Part shown: positions 1-7,623 of the stretch, piece by piece
How the letters are laid out: each line of letters opens with the position of its first letter
Position numbering within the stretch: position 1 is the first letter of the stretch
Assembly (NCBI GenBank): GCA_031280645.1
Contig: JAITGL010000021.1
Coordinates: 1 to 8,413, forward strand
Origin: Tannerellaceae bacterium
Lineage (GTDB): Bacteria > Bacteroidota > Bacteroidia > Bacteroidales > Tannerellaceae
Direction: 5' to 3'
DNA length: 8,413 nucleotides
Translations under genes and position numbers: made by a program
Notes under the pieces: model-generated
The model's database searches: none
Seen by the model: the letters and a program-made list of their open reading frames with translations, nothing else
Told to the model about the DNA's origin: nothing

Positions 1-458
1 TCGCCTGGAAAGGATTCGAGCTAAGCCTGTTCTTCCAATATGCTTACGGCAACGAGATCTTCAACATGAACGCCGTTGAGCTCGAAACGCCTACCGGCGG
101 ACAGAACGCCTATCGCGAAATCCTCAACCGGTGGACGCCTGCCAATCCGAGCAATATTTATCCCAAGGCAACCACCAATCGCAACGTACTGATCAGCGAT
201 CGCTTCATCGAAGACGGTTCATACCTTAAACTCAAAACCCTTTCGCTTTCCTACGCCTTCCCTACGCTGAAGTGGAAACATTTGCAGGGACTAAGGCTGT
301 ACCTCACCGGACAGAATCTGCTTACATGGACAAAATATCGCGGATACGATCCCGAAGTCAGCTATCGCGGAGCCTCAACCCTGGAGCAGGGCGAAGATTA
401 CGGCGGATATCCGCAATCAAAAACATGGCTCGTTGGAGTGAAATTAGACATCAAGTAA
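1..458 (+). CDS. SusC/RagA-family TonB-dependent outer-membrane transporter, C-terminal part (5' end outside window)
   Basis: This is the last 151 residues of a SusC-like transporter; the frame is open from the first in-frame codon at position 3 and stops with TAA at 456-458. SusC proteins form an outer-membrane barrel that imports oligosaccharides with TonB energy, capped by the SusD lipoprotein encoded next. The sequence shows the usual SusC C-terminal strands: an NRWTP segment, a region like 'RFIEDGSYLKLKTLSLSYAF', then 'LYLTGQNLLTWTKYRGYDPE', and a 'GGYPQSKTWLVGVKLDIK' end. The final residue is Lys rather than the common terminal Phe. SusD follows after 23 bp, so the two are almost certainly cotranscribed. 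An internal ATG at 66 lies mid-barrel and is not the real start. Family assignment is firm; substrate is unknown. Confidence 0.95.
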   Translation, partial: AWKGFELSLFFQYAYGNEIFNMNAVELETPTGGQNAYREILNRWTPANPSNIYPKATTNRNVLISDRFIEDGSYLKLKTLSLSYAFPTLKWKHLQGLRLYLTGQNLLTWTKYRGYDPEVSYRGASTLEQGEDYGGYPQSKTWLVGVKLDIK

Positions 459-481
459 CAATATATTAATGTAAGAACATT

Positions 482-1966
482 ATGAAGATAGTACGCACAT
501 ACATACTTATTCTCCTCGCAATCGCGCTCGGCAGCTCATGCAGTTCATTCCTGGAGGAAAAGCCCACAGACCGCCTCGTCACAAACAATTTTTACAGCAA
601 CCAGAAGGATGCCGAGGCTACCGTGAATGCCGTTTACCAGCAGCTCACCAGCATTTACAACCGATTGATGTACAACGTTGCCGAACTTCCCACCGATGTG
701 ATGAAGAACGGGCTCGGCATGCCAAACCAGTTCCTGCAAGACCTGGAGTTCATGCGATACAATGCCTCCAATACTTTCATCCGCGACATGTGGAACACTA
801 ACTACTCCGGGATAATGCGGGCCAACGCTGCCATCAACAATATTCCCGGAATAACCATGAACGCCGATGTGCAGAATCGCCTCGTTGCCGAAGCCAAATT
901 CCTCCGAGCCCTGTATTACTTCAATCTCGTGCGATTCTTTGGAGACGTTCCGCTCGTTACAAAGCTCGAAAGCATTGACGATGCCATGGGGCCGCGCGCT
1001 CCCAAGGATCAGGTTTACGCGCTGATAGTTCAAGACCTCACCGACGCCGAAAGTATTCTGCCCATAAAGCACACAGCCATCAATGAGGCACGGGCCACAC
1101 GCGGCGCAGCCAAGATTCTGCTCGGAAAGGTTCACCTTCAAACGGGCAACTATACCGCAGCCGCCGGCAAGCTTGCCGAAGTTATAGATCGCGAAAACGA
1201 GTACGGCTACGGCCTCCATCCGGATTATGCAGACAACTGGAAGGTTGAAACTGAGGCCGGGATAGAAGCCGTTTTCTATCTCGAATACAAGAAGCCTCCA
1301 ATGCCGAGCAATGGCGAGATGGGGCTTGCAGGCCCCAAGTATTCCGTTCCGGGCGGAAACATAGGCGTGAACGGTTCCAATGAGGCGGATATTCCCACTC
1401 AAGAATTGTGGGATTCTTTTGATGAGAAAGACACAAGGCGAGGCGTAAACCTGCGATATGAGTTTTACAGCCTCATCGAACAGAAAAACGTCCTTTCAAG
1501 CATCCCCCTCTTCGGCAAATACTGGATAGACAACGTGCCGGCCGCCAATCAGTGCGACATCAACATGCACGTGATTAGATACGCCGACGCCCTCCTGATG
1601 TACGCCGAAGCTCTGAACGAAGCAGGTCAGTCCGACAAGGCCCACGCTGTGCTCAATCGCGTCAGAGAGCGAGCCTTTGGCGATAACTCCGGCAACTATT
1701 CAGGGCTGTCTAAGGACGACTTCCGGGCCAGGATTCTCGACGAGCGCAGGCTGGAATTTCCTATCGAAGGGCATCGCTGGTTCGACCTTGTTCGCATGGG
1801 AGTATTTATTGAGCGGATGAAAGCGCATAGCGCATACGAGGCCTCGGTTGCCGAAAGCAACAAAACCGGCATCGCCCAGAACCTCCGCGACTTCATGACG
1901 CTGATGCCAATCCCGCAGCGCGAAAGAGATCTCAACCCTGAGCTGACGCAAAATCCCGGCTGGTAA
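482..1966 (+). CDS. SusD/RagB-family glycan-binding outer-membrane lipoprotein
   Basis: A complete 494-residue SusD homologue, of normal family length. It binds glycan at the cell surface and forms the lid of the SusC channel. Residues 1-19 are a lipoprotein signal (hydrophobic stretch about 7-17) ending in a lipobox with Cys20 (LGSSC), followed by the SusD-typical 'FLEEKPTD'. The N-terminal part carries TPR-like helices, including 'LVAEAKFLRALYYFNLVRFFGDVPLV' split around residues 137-160. The C-terminal half has the family hallmark 'RRLEFPIEGHRWFDLVRMG' and ends 'LMPIPQRERDLNPELTQNPGW' in family style. The ATG at 482 is chosen because it directly begins the lipoprotein signal. The upstream gap is AT-rich with no Shine-Dalgarno, normal for Bacteroidota. 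It lies 23 bp after SusC and is followed by a hairpin. The nearby sulfatases suggest a sulfated glycan ligand (inference). Confidence 0.96.
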   Translation: MKIVRTYILILLAIALGSSCSSFLEEKPTDRLVTNNFYSNQKDAEATVNAVYQQLTSIYNRLMYNVAELPTDVMKNGLGMPNQFLQDLEFMRYNASNTFIRDMWNTNYSGIMRANAAINNIPGITMNADVQNRLVAEAKFLRALYYFNLVRFFGDVPLVTKLESIDDAMGPRAPKDQVYALIVQDLTDAESILPIKHTAINEARATRGAAKILLGKVHLQTGNYTAAAGKLAEVIDRENEYGYGLHPDYADNWKVETEAGIEAVFYLEYKKPPMPSNGEMGLAGPKYSVPGGNIGVNGSNEADIPTQELWDSFDEKDTRRGVNLRYEFYSLIEQKNVLSSIPLFGKYWIDNVPAANQCDINMHVIRYADALLMYAEALNEAGQSDKAHAVLNRVRERAFGDNSGNYSGLSKDDFRARILDERRLEFPIEGHRWFDLVRMGVFIERMKAHSAYEASVAESNKTGIAQNLRDFMTLMPIPQRERDLNPELTQNPGW

Positions 1967-2010
1967 AACTTTCGCAAAGGGAAAATCCCGACGCTCACAA
2001 CACAAAATCA

Positions 2011-2051
2011 CTCCGGGAAGCTATCCTAACGTTTAGGATTTCTTCCCGGAG
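2011..2051 (+). terminator. Two-tier hairpin after SusD, likely transcript end or 3' stabiliser
   Basis: An outer perfect 10-bp stem (CTCCGGGAAG at 2011-2020 with CTTCCCGGAG at 2042-2051) encloses a second perfect 7-bp stem (ATCCTAA 2023-2029 with TTAGGAT 2033-2039) around a CGT loop, with a 2x2 internal mismatch between them. It starts 44 bp after the SusD stop. No T-run follows on the + strand, so it is not a textbook intrinsic terminator; it may instead protect or define the 3' end of the susCD mRNA. Confidence 0.6.
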
Positions 2052-2074
2052 CAAAATGGGCTATCTGCAGTAAG

Positions 2075-2105
2075 TTTGTTCCTCCGGATTGATCCATTAT
2101 CTTTA
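2075..2105 (+). promoter_or_regulatory. Candidate Bacteroides-type promoter for the sulfatase pair
   Basis: TTTG at 2075-2078 is followed after exactly 19 nt by TATCTTTA at 2098-2105. This matches the known Bacteroidetes -33/-7 pattern (TTTG, then TAnnTTTG) with one deviation in the last base of the -7 box. Transcription would start near 2111, leaving a leader of about 37 nt before the ATG at 2148. Its place after the SusD hairpin suggests that the sulfatases can be transcribed separately from susCD. Confidence 0.55.
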
Positions 2106-2147
2106 TCCCCACACTCAAACACGATTCAAATCTTTTAATCTCATATT

Positions 2148-3695
2148 ATGAATACACAAGCATTAACCTCTTTTATTTTGGCTTGCGGCTTTGGGGGAGC
2201 TTTTGCTTCTAAGGCTGTTGCTGCCGAGACGGGCAATCAGGCGGCGCCGGCTGCGCCGCGGAACGTGGTTTTTATACTTTCCGACGATCATCGCTACGAC
2301 TTTCTTGGATTCATGCACCGAGCGCCTTGGCTGCAAACTCCTCATCTTGACAGGATGGCGGCTCAGGGGGCGCACATCAGGAATGCTTTTGTGACAACCT
2401 CGCTTTCGTCGCCCAGCCGGGCTTCTATCCTCACGGGTATGTACTCGCATTCGCATAAGGTGGTGGATAATTCGGCCCCGCTGCCGGAGGGCTTGACCTT
2501 CTTTCCGGAGTATTTGCAGAAGGCTGGGTACCGAACGGCCTTCTTCGGAAAATGGCACATGGGCAATGATTCGGGCGACCCTCAGCCGGGATTCGATCAC
2601 TGGGAGGGCTTTCGCGGGCAGGGCGAATATTATAATCCGCGGATAAATACTAACGGTTCCTGGGTGCAATATTCCGACAGCGCCTACGTAACGGATCTCC
2701 TTACGTCGCACGCCATCGGTTTCATGAAGCAGCAGAAGGAATCGGGCAAACCTTTCTTCGTTTACCTCTCCCACAAGGGCGTGCACGACAATTTTTCGCC
2801 GGCCAAGCGGCATAAGGGACGTTACGCCGACAAGCCGATCCCGATGCCTCCATCTTTCCGCACTCCGGAGTACGGGCTGAGGCAGCTTCCGAGCATTGAT
2901 CCGTCGACGGGCCATGCGGCTTCGGGCAAGGAATGGTACGGCGATGCTATGATGCCCGACTGGGTTAAGAACCAGCGCGAGAGCTGGCACGGCGTAGATT
3001 ATTCGTATCACGGCAGGCCGTGGGACGTGCAGGTCAGAAATTATTGCGAGACGCTGCTGTCAGTCGACGAGAGCGTCGGGGCTGTGATGGATTACCTCAT
3101 CGCCGCAGGTTTAGATCAAAATACTCTCGTTGTGTACATGGGCGACAACGGTTTTGCCTGGGGCGAACATGGGCTGATCGACAAGAGACAGTTTTACGAA
3201 GAATCCGTTCGCGTGCCCATGCTGGCGTGGGCGCCTGGAATCCTGAAAGCCGGAACGGTGGTGAACAACATGGTGCAGAATGTCGATATCGCTCCCACCG
3301 TTCTCGAATATCTGGGATTGGAGAAAGCTCCGCAGATGGTAGGTTACTCGTTTGTGCCGCTTCTGAAAGGCAAACAAACGGCCTGGCGCGAGCGCATCTT
3401 CTACGAATACTATTGGGAGCACGAGTTCCCTCAAACTCCAACAATGCACGGAGTTCGGACAGATCGCTACAAGTACATCCGTTACCACGGCGTTTGGGAC
3501 ACCAACGAGTTTTACGACCTCGAAGCCGATCCCGGCGAAACCCGCAACCTCATCGCATCGCCCGAACATCAGGAAACCATCCGCACCCTCAATCACGACC
3601 TGTACGACTGGCTCGAAAGCACCGACGGGATGAGCATCCCCCTCAAGCGCACCGAGCGTCCGCACGGCGATCATCGTAACCGAGGCAATTATTAA
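2148..3695 (+). CDS. Secreted S1-family sulfatase, N-acetylglucosamine-6-sulfatase-like (Ser-type)
   Basis: A 515-residue secreted sulfatase that would hydrolyse sulfate esters on sugars outside the cytoplasm. A signal peptide spans about residues 1-25 with an AVA cleavage site. The metal ligands Asp46-Asp47 follow in 'FILSDDH'. The catalytic motif SSPSRASILTG places Ser87 (codon 2406-2408) at the residue to be converted to formylglycine, with Arg91 next to it; a Ser-type site implies maturation by an anaerobic radical-SAM enzyme (anSME), not encoded here. Other active-site candidates are Lys135 and His137 (GKWHMG), His213 (SHKGVH), Asp333-Asn334 (GDNG) and Lys346. The stretch 'TSLSSPSRASILTG' followed by SHSHKVVDN strongly resembles the human GNS-type site, so GlcNAc-6-O-sulfate is the best guess. 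The exact SulfAtlas subfamily cannot be read by eye. A second sulfatase follows after 24 bp. Confidence 0.92.
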   Translation: MNTQALTSFILACGFGGAFASKAVAAETGNQAAPAAPRNVVFILSDDHRYDFLGFMHRAPWLQTPHLDRMAAQGAHIRNAFVTTSLSSPSRASILTGMYSHSHKVVDNSAPLPEGLTFFPEYLQKAGYRTAFFGKWHMGNDSGDPQPGFDHWEGFRGQGEYYNPRINTNGSWVQYSDSAYVTDLLTSHAIGFMKQQKESGKPFFVYLSHKGVHDNFSPAKRHKGRYADKPIPMPPSFRTPEYGLRQLPSIDPSTGHAASGKEWYGDAMMPDWVKNQRESWHGVDYSYHGRPWDVQVRNYCETLLSVDESVGAVMDYLIAAGLDQNTLVVYMGDNGFAWGEHGLIDKRQFYEESVRVPMLAWAPGILKAGTVVNNMVQNVDIAPTVLEYLGLEKAPQMVGYSFVPLLKGKQTAWRERIFYEYYWEHEFPQTPTMHGVRTDRYKYIRYHGVWDTNEFYDLEADPGETRNLIASPEHQETIRTLNHDLYDWLESTDGMSIPLKRTERPHGDHRNRGNY

Positions 3696-3719
3696 TCCCT
3701 ACATTATATATAAGTATAT

Positions 3720-5159
3720 ATGAAGTTAACGCAAAAAGTTCTACTCGCGGCCGGAGCTATGCTCGGAGCCTCGTTTGCCGAGGCCCAAACGCCGCCCAAC
3801 ATTGTACTCTTCTTTATCGACGACCTCGGATACGGCGACCTCGGCGTTACCGGAGCCACCGGCTACTCCACGCCCAACATCGACCGGCTGGGGCGCGAAG
3901 GCATGTTCTTCTCGCAGTTTTACTCCGCCCAGGCCGTGAGCAGCGCATCCCGCGCCGGACTGCTCACCGGATGCTACCCTAACCGGATCGGATTTAGCGG
4001 CGCATTAAGCCCAAACCAAACCGTAGGCATCCATCCCGACGAGGAAACCATAGCCGAAGTACTGAAGAAAAGCGGATACGCCTGCGGTATCGTAGGCAAA
4101 TGGCACCTTGGACATCTCCACCAATTCCTCCCCCTCCAGAACGGTTTCGACGATTACCTTGGCCTGCCCTACTCGAACGACATGTGGCCCGTCGACTACG
4201 CCGGCAATCCCGTTACCGAAGCCTCCAACCTCCCCAACAAGCTTGCCTGGCCCGTACTGCCGCTAATCAACGGCAACAGCCGCGCCCGCGAGATACGCAC
4301 CCTCGGCGACCAGGCCGAACTCACAACAATGTACGCCGAGAGGGCCGTGCAGTTTGTCCGCAACCACAGCAAGGAGCCCTTCTTCCTTTACGTTGCCCAC
4401 TCCATGCCCCATGTTCCGCTCGCGGTATCCGATAAGTTTAAGGGAAAAAGCAAGCACGGGCTCTTTGGCGACGTCATAATGGAAATCGACTGGAGCGTTG
4501 AGCAGATAATGGCCGCCCTGCGCGAAGAAGGCCTCGACAACAACACCCTCGTTATCTTCACCTCCGACAACGGACCCTGGATAAACTTCGGCAACCATGC
4601 CGGCAGTACCGCCGGGATGCGCGAAGGCAAAGGAACATCGTTCGAGGGCGGACAGCGCGTTGCCTGCCTGATGCGATGGCCCGGAGTAATCCCCGCCGGA
4701 ACGGTATGCAACAGCTTAGCCTCCGCCATCGACATACTCCCCACTCTGGCCGCCGCCACCCAATCTCCCCTACCCTCCCGCCGCATCGACGGCGTAAGCC
4801 TCATGCCACTCATGAAAGCCGAGCCCGGAGCGGCTCCACGCAAAAGCTTCTACTATTATTATGAGAAGAACGACCTTGAAGCCGTGCGCAACGAACGATT
4901 CAAGCTTGTGCTACCACACGAGCATCGCGTATACCTCGCTCCCGCCAACAACGGCTATCCCGGCCCAACGGCGCGCGCCCGCGTTGAGCTTTCACTATTC
5001 GACCTCTACCGCGATCCCGGCGAGCGATACGACGTTAAGGATATGTATCCCGAAATTGTTGAAAGCCTGCTCCAAATAGCCGAAGAAGCCCGCGCAGATC
5101 TTGGCGACAACCTCACAGGACGCCCCGGAGCCAACAGGCGACCAATAGGCGGCCTTTAA
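3720..5159 (+). CDS. Secreted S1-family sulfatase, arylsulfatase A/GALNS-like (Ser-type)
   Basis: A complete 479-residue secreted sulfatase. The signal peptide is residues 1-22 (cleavage AEA before Gln23). Metal ligands Asp34-Asp35 lie in 'FFIDDLGYGD'. The catalytic motif is SSASRAGLLTG with Ser74 (codon 3939-3941) as the formylglycine precursor and Arg78; the usual Pro of the motif is Ala76, which the accepted consensus (C/S-x-P/A-x-R) allows. Further active-site candidates are Lys127 and His129 (GKWHLG), His227 and His231 (AHSMPH), Asp283-Asn284 (SDNGPW) and Lys304 (GKGTSFEGG). The 'NRIGFSGAL', 'PYSNDMWP' and C-terminal 'LGDNLTGRPGANRRPIGG' segments are typical of the arylsulfatase A/GALNS branch, which acts on galactose or N-acetylgalactosamine sulfates; the regiospecificity here is unknown. 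It is probably cotranscribed with the sulfatase 24 bp upstream. An AT-rich imperfect palindrome overlaps its start codon. Confidence 0.93.
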   Translation: MKLTQKVLLAAGAMLGASFAEAQTPPNIVLFFIDDLGYGDLGVTGATGYSTPNIDRLGREGMFFSQFYSAQAVSSASRAGLLTGCYPNRIGFSGALSPNQTVGIHPDEETIAEVLKKSGYACGIVGKWHLGHLHQFLPLQNGFDDYLGLPYSNDMWPVDYAGNPVTEASNLPNKLAWPVLPLINGNSRAREIRTLGDQAELTTMYAERAVQFVRNHSKEPFFLYVAHSMPHVPLAVSDKFKGKSKHGLFGDVIMEIDWSVEQIMAALREEGLDNNTLVIFTSDNGPWINFGNHAGSTAGMREGKGTSFEGGQRVACLMRWPGVIPAGTVCNSLASAIDILPTLAAATQSPLPSRRIDGVSLMPLMKAEPGAAPRKSFYYYYEKNDLEAVRNERFKLVLPHEHRVYLAPANNGYPGPTARARVELSLFDLYRDPGERYDVKDMYPEIVESLLQIAEEARADLGDNLTGRPGANRRPIGGL

Positions 5160-5180
5160 ATCCATCCGCCTTTAAACATA

Positions 5181-5221
5181 AATGGGCAACCGCTGTATTA
5201 TCGACGGTTGCCCATTGTTTT
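5181..5221 (+). terminator. Intrinsic terminator closing the sulfatase operon
   Basis: A perfect 12-bp stem (AATGGGCAACCG at 5181-5192 with CGGTTGCCCATT at 5205-5216) around a 12-nt loop is followed by TGTTTTAT on the + strand. It lies 21 bp after the sulfatase stop and 18 bp before the end of the convergent receptor gene. The stem can form on both strands, but the T-rich tail favours the + direction; use for the - strand transcript is possible but weaker. Confidence 0.8.
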
Positions 5222-5239
5222 ATCTGCCCATATCGCTCG

Positions 5240-7510
5240 TTACATCGAGAACTTCACGCCAAGGAAAAACAGCCGGGGAGTGGCCGGTCCATAAATATAG
5301 GAAGCATCCTTGCCCTGCCCGTAGTCCATATCCCGCTGGAAGCTGTTGAAAATGTTCTTCACTCCGCCGTTGATCTCCATCTCAGTAGCCTTTCCCAAGT
5401 GAAAATGGTATGAAAGCTTAAGGCCCATGTCGAAGAAGTCGGGCGTTAGCTTTTCCTCGTCGATCCCGTTAAAGGTGTGCTTAACCAGCATCGTCCCGGT
5501 ATAATTCCCGAAAAGGGAAGCGCGGAAGTTGTGAAGCATATTGAAGTTCGATACAAAGTATCCATAGCTGTCGGGAGCCCGGAACATCTTTTTTTGAGGA
5601 GTTAACTGATCCGACCACTGTTCCGGCTCCTTATAACGGCTTCGCTGGAGCGTGTATCCAAGCTGAAGCTCAAACACTCCGGGGATGGCCGACTTTGCCT
5701 CTACGTTAACGCCTTGAACAGTTGCCCCGGCGGCATTGCGGCGAGTATAAACCAGGTTGCCCTGGTTGTTAACTCCTGTTTTCTCAAGCGTAAAAACATC
5801 GTTCAGTACGGTGTGAAATCCTTCCACAAGTAAATTGGTTTGCAGGCGGCCGAAGTTGCGGTATAAGTCGACCGACGCGCTAAGGCTGTGGGAGTATTCG
5901 GGCTTCAGCTTCGGATCAAGCTCGATTAAGCCTAAGGCTCCGCCAACCGCTTCGATATGTAAATCCTCGTTATACGCCTGCGGAGCGCGATAGCCGCTTG
6001 AGTAGCTGGCGCGGAAGTTAATTTGCTCGGTTGGGTTATACCTGAACGTTCCGCGCGGACTGAATACCGGGTTGTTCATCAGGTTATGCTTGTCGAGCCG
6101 GGCTCCGACAAGAATCCCGAATTGCTTGTTTTTCCATTCGTTTTGAAGGAATCCGCCCGTTACGATACTCTTTTGATTAAGATGCCTGTTAAGCGAAACA
6201 TATTTATCCTCCATCTGATTATAAGTGTACTCAGCGCCGGCGGTAAGCTCGGCAGGCATGAACAGTAACCGGCTGAAAGAATTTGTATATTGGGCTCCGG
6301 CAACAATAGTATTATCGGAAGTAATACCGTAATTATCCGTATTCTTTTCGGCGGCAAAATAGCTGTCGCGATTAATATTTTGCGCCGATGTATATACTGC
6401 CAAACGATGCTTGTAATCGGGAGAGAAAAGATCGAATTTAAGTCCCCCGCCGTTTATTTTATGATTAAGATATTCGGCAATATCGGCTTGGTGAGGAGGA
6501 TTATCAAAGTTATTACCTCCGCGGCGCATCTCATGTATATGGTGATATTCGGCAGTAAGCTTGGAGTACAATCCGGTACGGTAATAGCCTTTAAAGCCCA
6601 CTGTTTCGGAGTTTATCCTGGGGATGTCGGAAAAGCCGTCGCCGTTATGATCGTAAGGCAAACGATCTTTCACTATGCCGAACACGTAAACGCCCGCCTT
6701 ATGATCGTCAGACACAAAAGAGCCGTTAATCGAGGTATTCACGTCGGGCGTACCGTCGGCAAAGAAGCTGGTAGAGTTCAGCAGAGTAAGCGAGTTTCGC
6801 AAAGGTTCCTTGGTGATGATATTAACCACGCCTCCGATGGCGCTCGCGCCAAACAGAGCCGACCCTCCTCCGCGTATAACCTCGATGCGCTCGATCATCG
6901 CAACCGGCAGTTGCTCCAATCCGTACACCGCCGCCAGCGAGCTGAATATCGGACGGCTGTCGACCAGCACCTGCGAATATTGTCCTTCAAGGCCGTTAAT
7001 TCTAAGCTGGGTTGTTCCGCAATTGCCGCAATTATTCTCAACCCTTAATCCGGGTTGAAAGCACATTGTTTCGGCAAGGTTGGCGCTCGAAACAGCTTCA
7101 AAAAGCTTGCCGGAAAGAACGTTGACAATTATTCCCGATTCCTGCTTTTTGGTTTCGTTTCGAGTTGCCGAAACCACAACTTCGTCGAGCGATAAACTAT
7201 TCTCTTCAAGTTCAAAATTAACTTCGAGAGTTTTTTGAGATTCGATATTAATTTGTTTTTCCATTGATTTATAACCCACGAAAGAGGCTACAAGAGTAAA
7301 CTCGCCAACCGGCAAATCCTTGAGGAAATAATGCCCTGTTGCGTCGGTAGTAATTCCGATTGTGGTGCCCTTTAATGCAACAGTTACAAAGGGAAGATGT
7401 TCGCGTGTTTGAGCGTCGATAACGTGTCCGTTAATGTTTGCATCTTTCTGCGCAGATGCGAATAACAAGATGGGGAACAACAATATTATTCCACTATATA
7501 TTAATCTCAT
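5240..7510 (-). CDS. TonB-dependent outer-membrane receptor with CxxC plug motif, probable metal or metallophore uptake
   Basis: A complete 756-residue TonB-dependent receptor, distinct from SusC (shorter, no SusD partner). Residues 1-20 are a signal peptide (ASA before Gln21). A carboxypeptidase-regulatory-like beta-sandwich spans about 24-103 (GHVIDAQT...GHYFLKDLPVGEFTL). A TonB box lies near 109-115 (DEVVVSAT). The plug spans about 120-235, with the 'IERIEVIRGGGSALFGASAIGGVVNIIT' signature, and the rest is the beta-barrel. The plug holds Cys150, Cys161 and Cys164, the last two forming CGNC. The barrel has a DHNGDGFSD segment (287-295, DxNxDGxxD-like) and a His-rich stretch with His323, 324, 326, 340 and 350. 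These residues and the HxH membrane protein encoded upstream suggest a metal or metal-chelate ligand; haem, a siderophore or cobalamin are alternatives. The ATG at 7510 directly begins the signal peptide. No promoter was seen between the upstream hairpin and this start. Confidence 0.93.
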   Translation of the reverse strand: MRLIYSGIILLFPILLFASAQKDANINGHVIDAQTREHLPFVTVALKGTTIGITTDATGHYFLKDLPVGEFTLVASFVGYKSMEKQINIESQKTLEVNFELEENSLSLDEVVVSATRNETKKQESGIIVNVLSGKLFEAVSSANLAETMCFQPGLRVENNCGNCGTTQLRINGLEGQYSQVLVDSRPIFSSLAAVYGLEQLPVAMIERIEVIRGGGSALFGASAIGGVVNIITKEPLRNSLTLLNSTSFFADGTPDVNTSINGSFVSDDHKAGVYVFGIVKDRLPYDHNGDGFSDIPRINSETVGFKGYYRTGLYSKLTAEYHHIHEMRRGGNNFDNPPHQADIAEYLNHKINGGGLKFDLFSPDYKHRLAVYTSAQNINRDSYFAAEKNTDNYGITSDNTIVAGAQYTNSFSRLLFMPAELTAGAEYTYNQMEDKYVSLNRHLNQKSIVTGGFLQNEWKNKQFGILVGARLDKHNLMNNPVFSPRGTFRYNPTEQINFRASYSSGYRAPQAYNEDLHIEAVGGALGLIELDPKLKPEYSHSLSASVDLYRNFGRLQTNLLVEGFHTVLNDVFTLEKTGVNNQGNLVYTRRNAAGATVQGVNVEAKSAIPGVFELQLGYTLQRSRYKEPEQWSDQLTPQKKMFRAPDSYGYFVSNFNMLHNFRASLFGNYTGTMLVKHTFNGIDEEKLTPDFFDMGLKLSYHFHLGKATEMEINGGVKNIFNSFQRDMDYGQGKDASYIYGPATPRLFFLGVKFSM

Positions 7511-7552
7511 AATATAATTAAGTTTTAATAGGCGAAAGCCCGATTATTAAAT

Positions 7553-7592
7553 AAAAGAATAGAAAGAAAAGCCTGCGCAATAATGCACAAGC
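7553..7592 (-). terminator. Hairpin with U-rich tail between the HxH gene and the receptor gene (terminator or attenuator)
   Basis: Read on the - strand, GCUUGUGCA (7592 to 7584) can pair with UGCGCAGGC (7579 to 7571) over a UUAU loop, giving 9 pairs including two G-U wobbles. It is followed directly by a U-rich tract (7570 to about 7553, UUUUCUUUCUAUUCUUUU). The wobbles form only in the - strand RNA, which supports a function in this transcript. It lies 31 bp after the small gene's stop and about 60 bp before the receptor start, so it could partly terminate and lower receptor expression, or act as a regulated attenuator. Confidence 0.55.
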
Positions 7593-7623
7593 ATAATATG
7601 GGCCGTTTGAGCCCGTTCGCTAA

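Noticed and set aside
545..1402. 285-codon open frame on the - strand inside susD
   Set aside because: It lies entirely antisense to a convincing SusD gene and its translation resembles no family; it is a by-product of the codon pattern of the real gene.
2163..3011. 282-codon open frame on the - strand inside the first sulfatase
   Set aside because: Antisense to well-conserved sulfatase motifs; Arg-rich composition typical of shadow frames.
3939..3953. Possible inactive second sulfatase because Pro of the catalytic motif is Ala
   Set aside because: The accepted formylglycine motif tolerates Ala at this place, and the nucleophile Ser74, Arg78 and the metal and sulfate ligands are all present.
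2148..5159. Apparent shift in synonymous codon style, with more G/T-ending codons early in the first sulfatase and more C-ending codons in its last third and in the second sulfatase
   Set aside because: Judged by eye only and not counted; without codon statistics it cannot be called recombination or transfer.
6290..7048. 252-codon open frame on the + strand opposite the TonB receptor
   Set aside because: It overlaps the receptor plug and barrel region antisense and shows no recognisable domain or start context.
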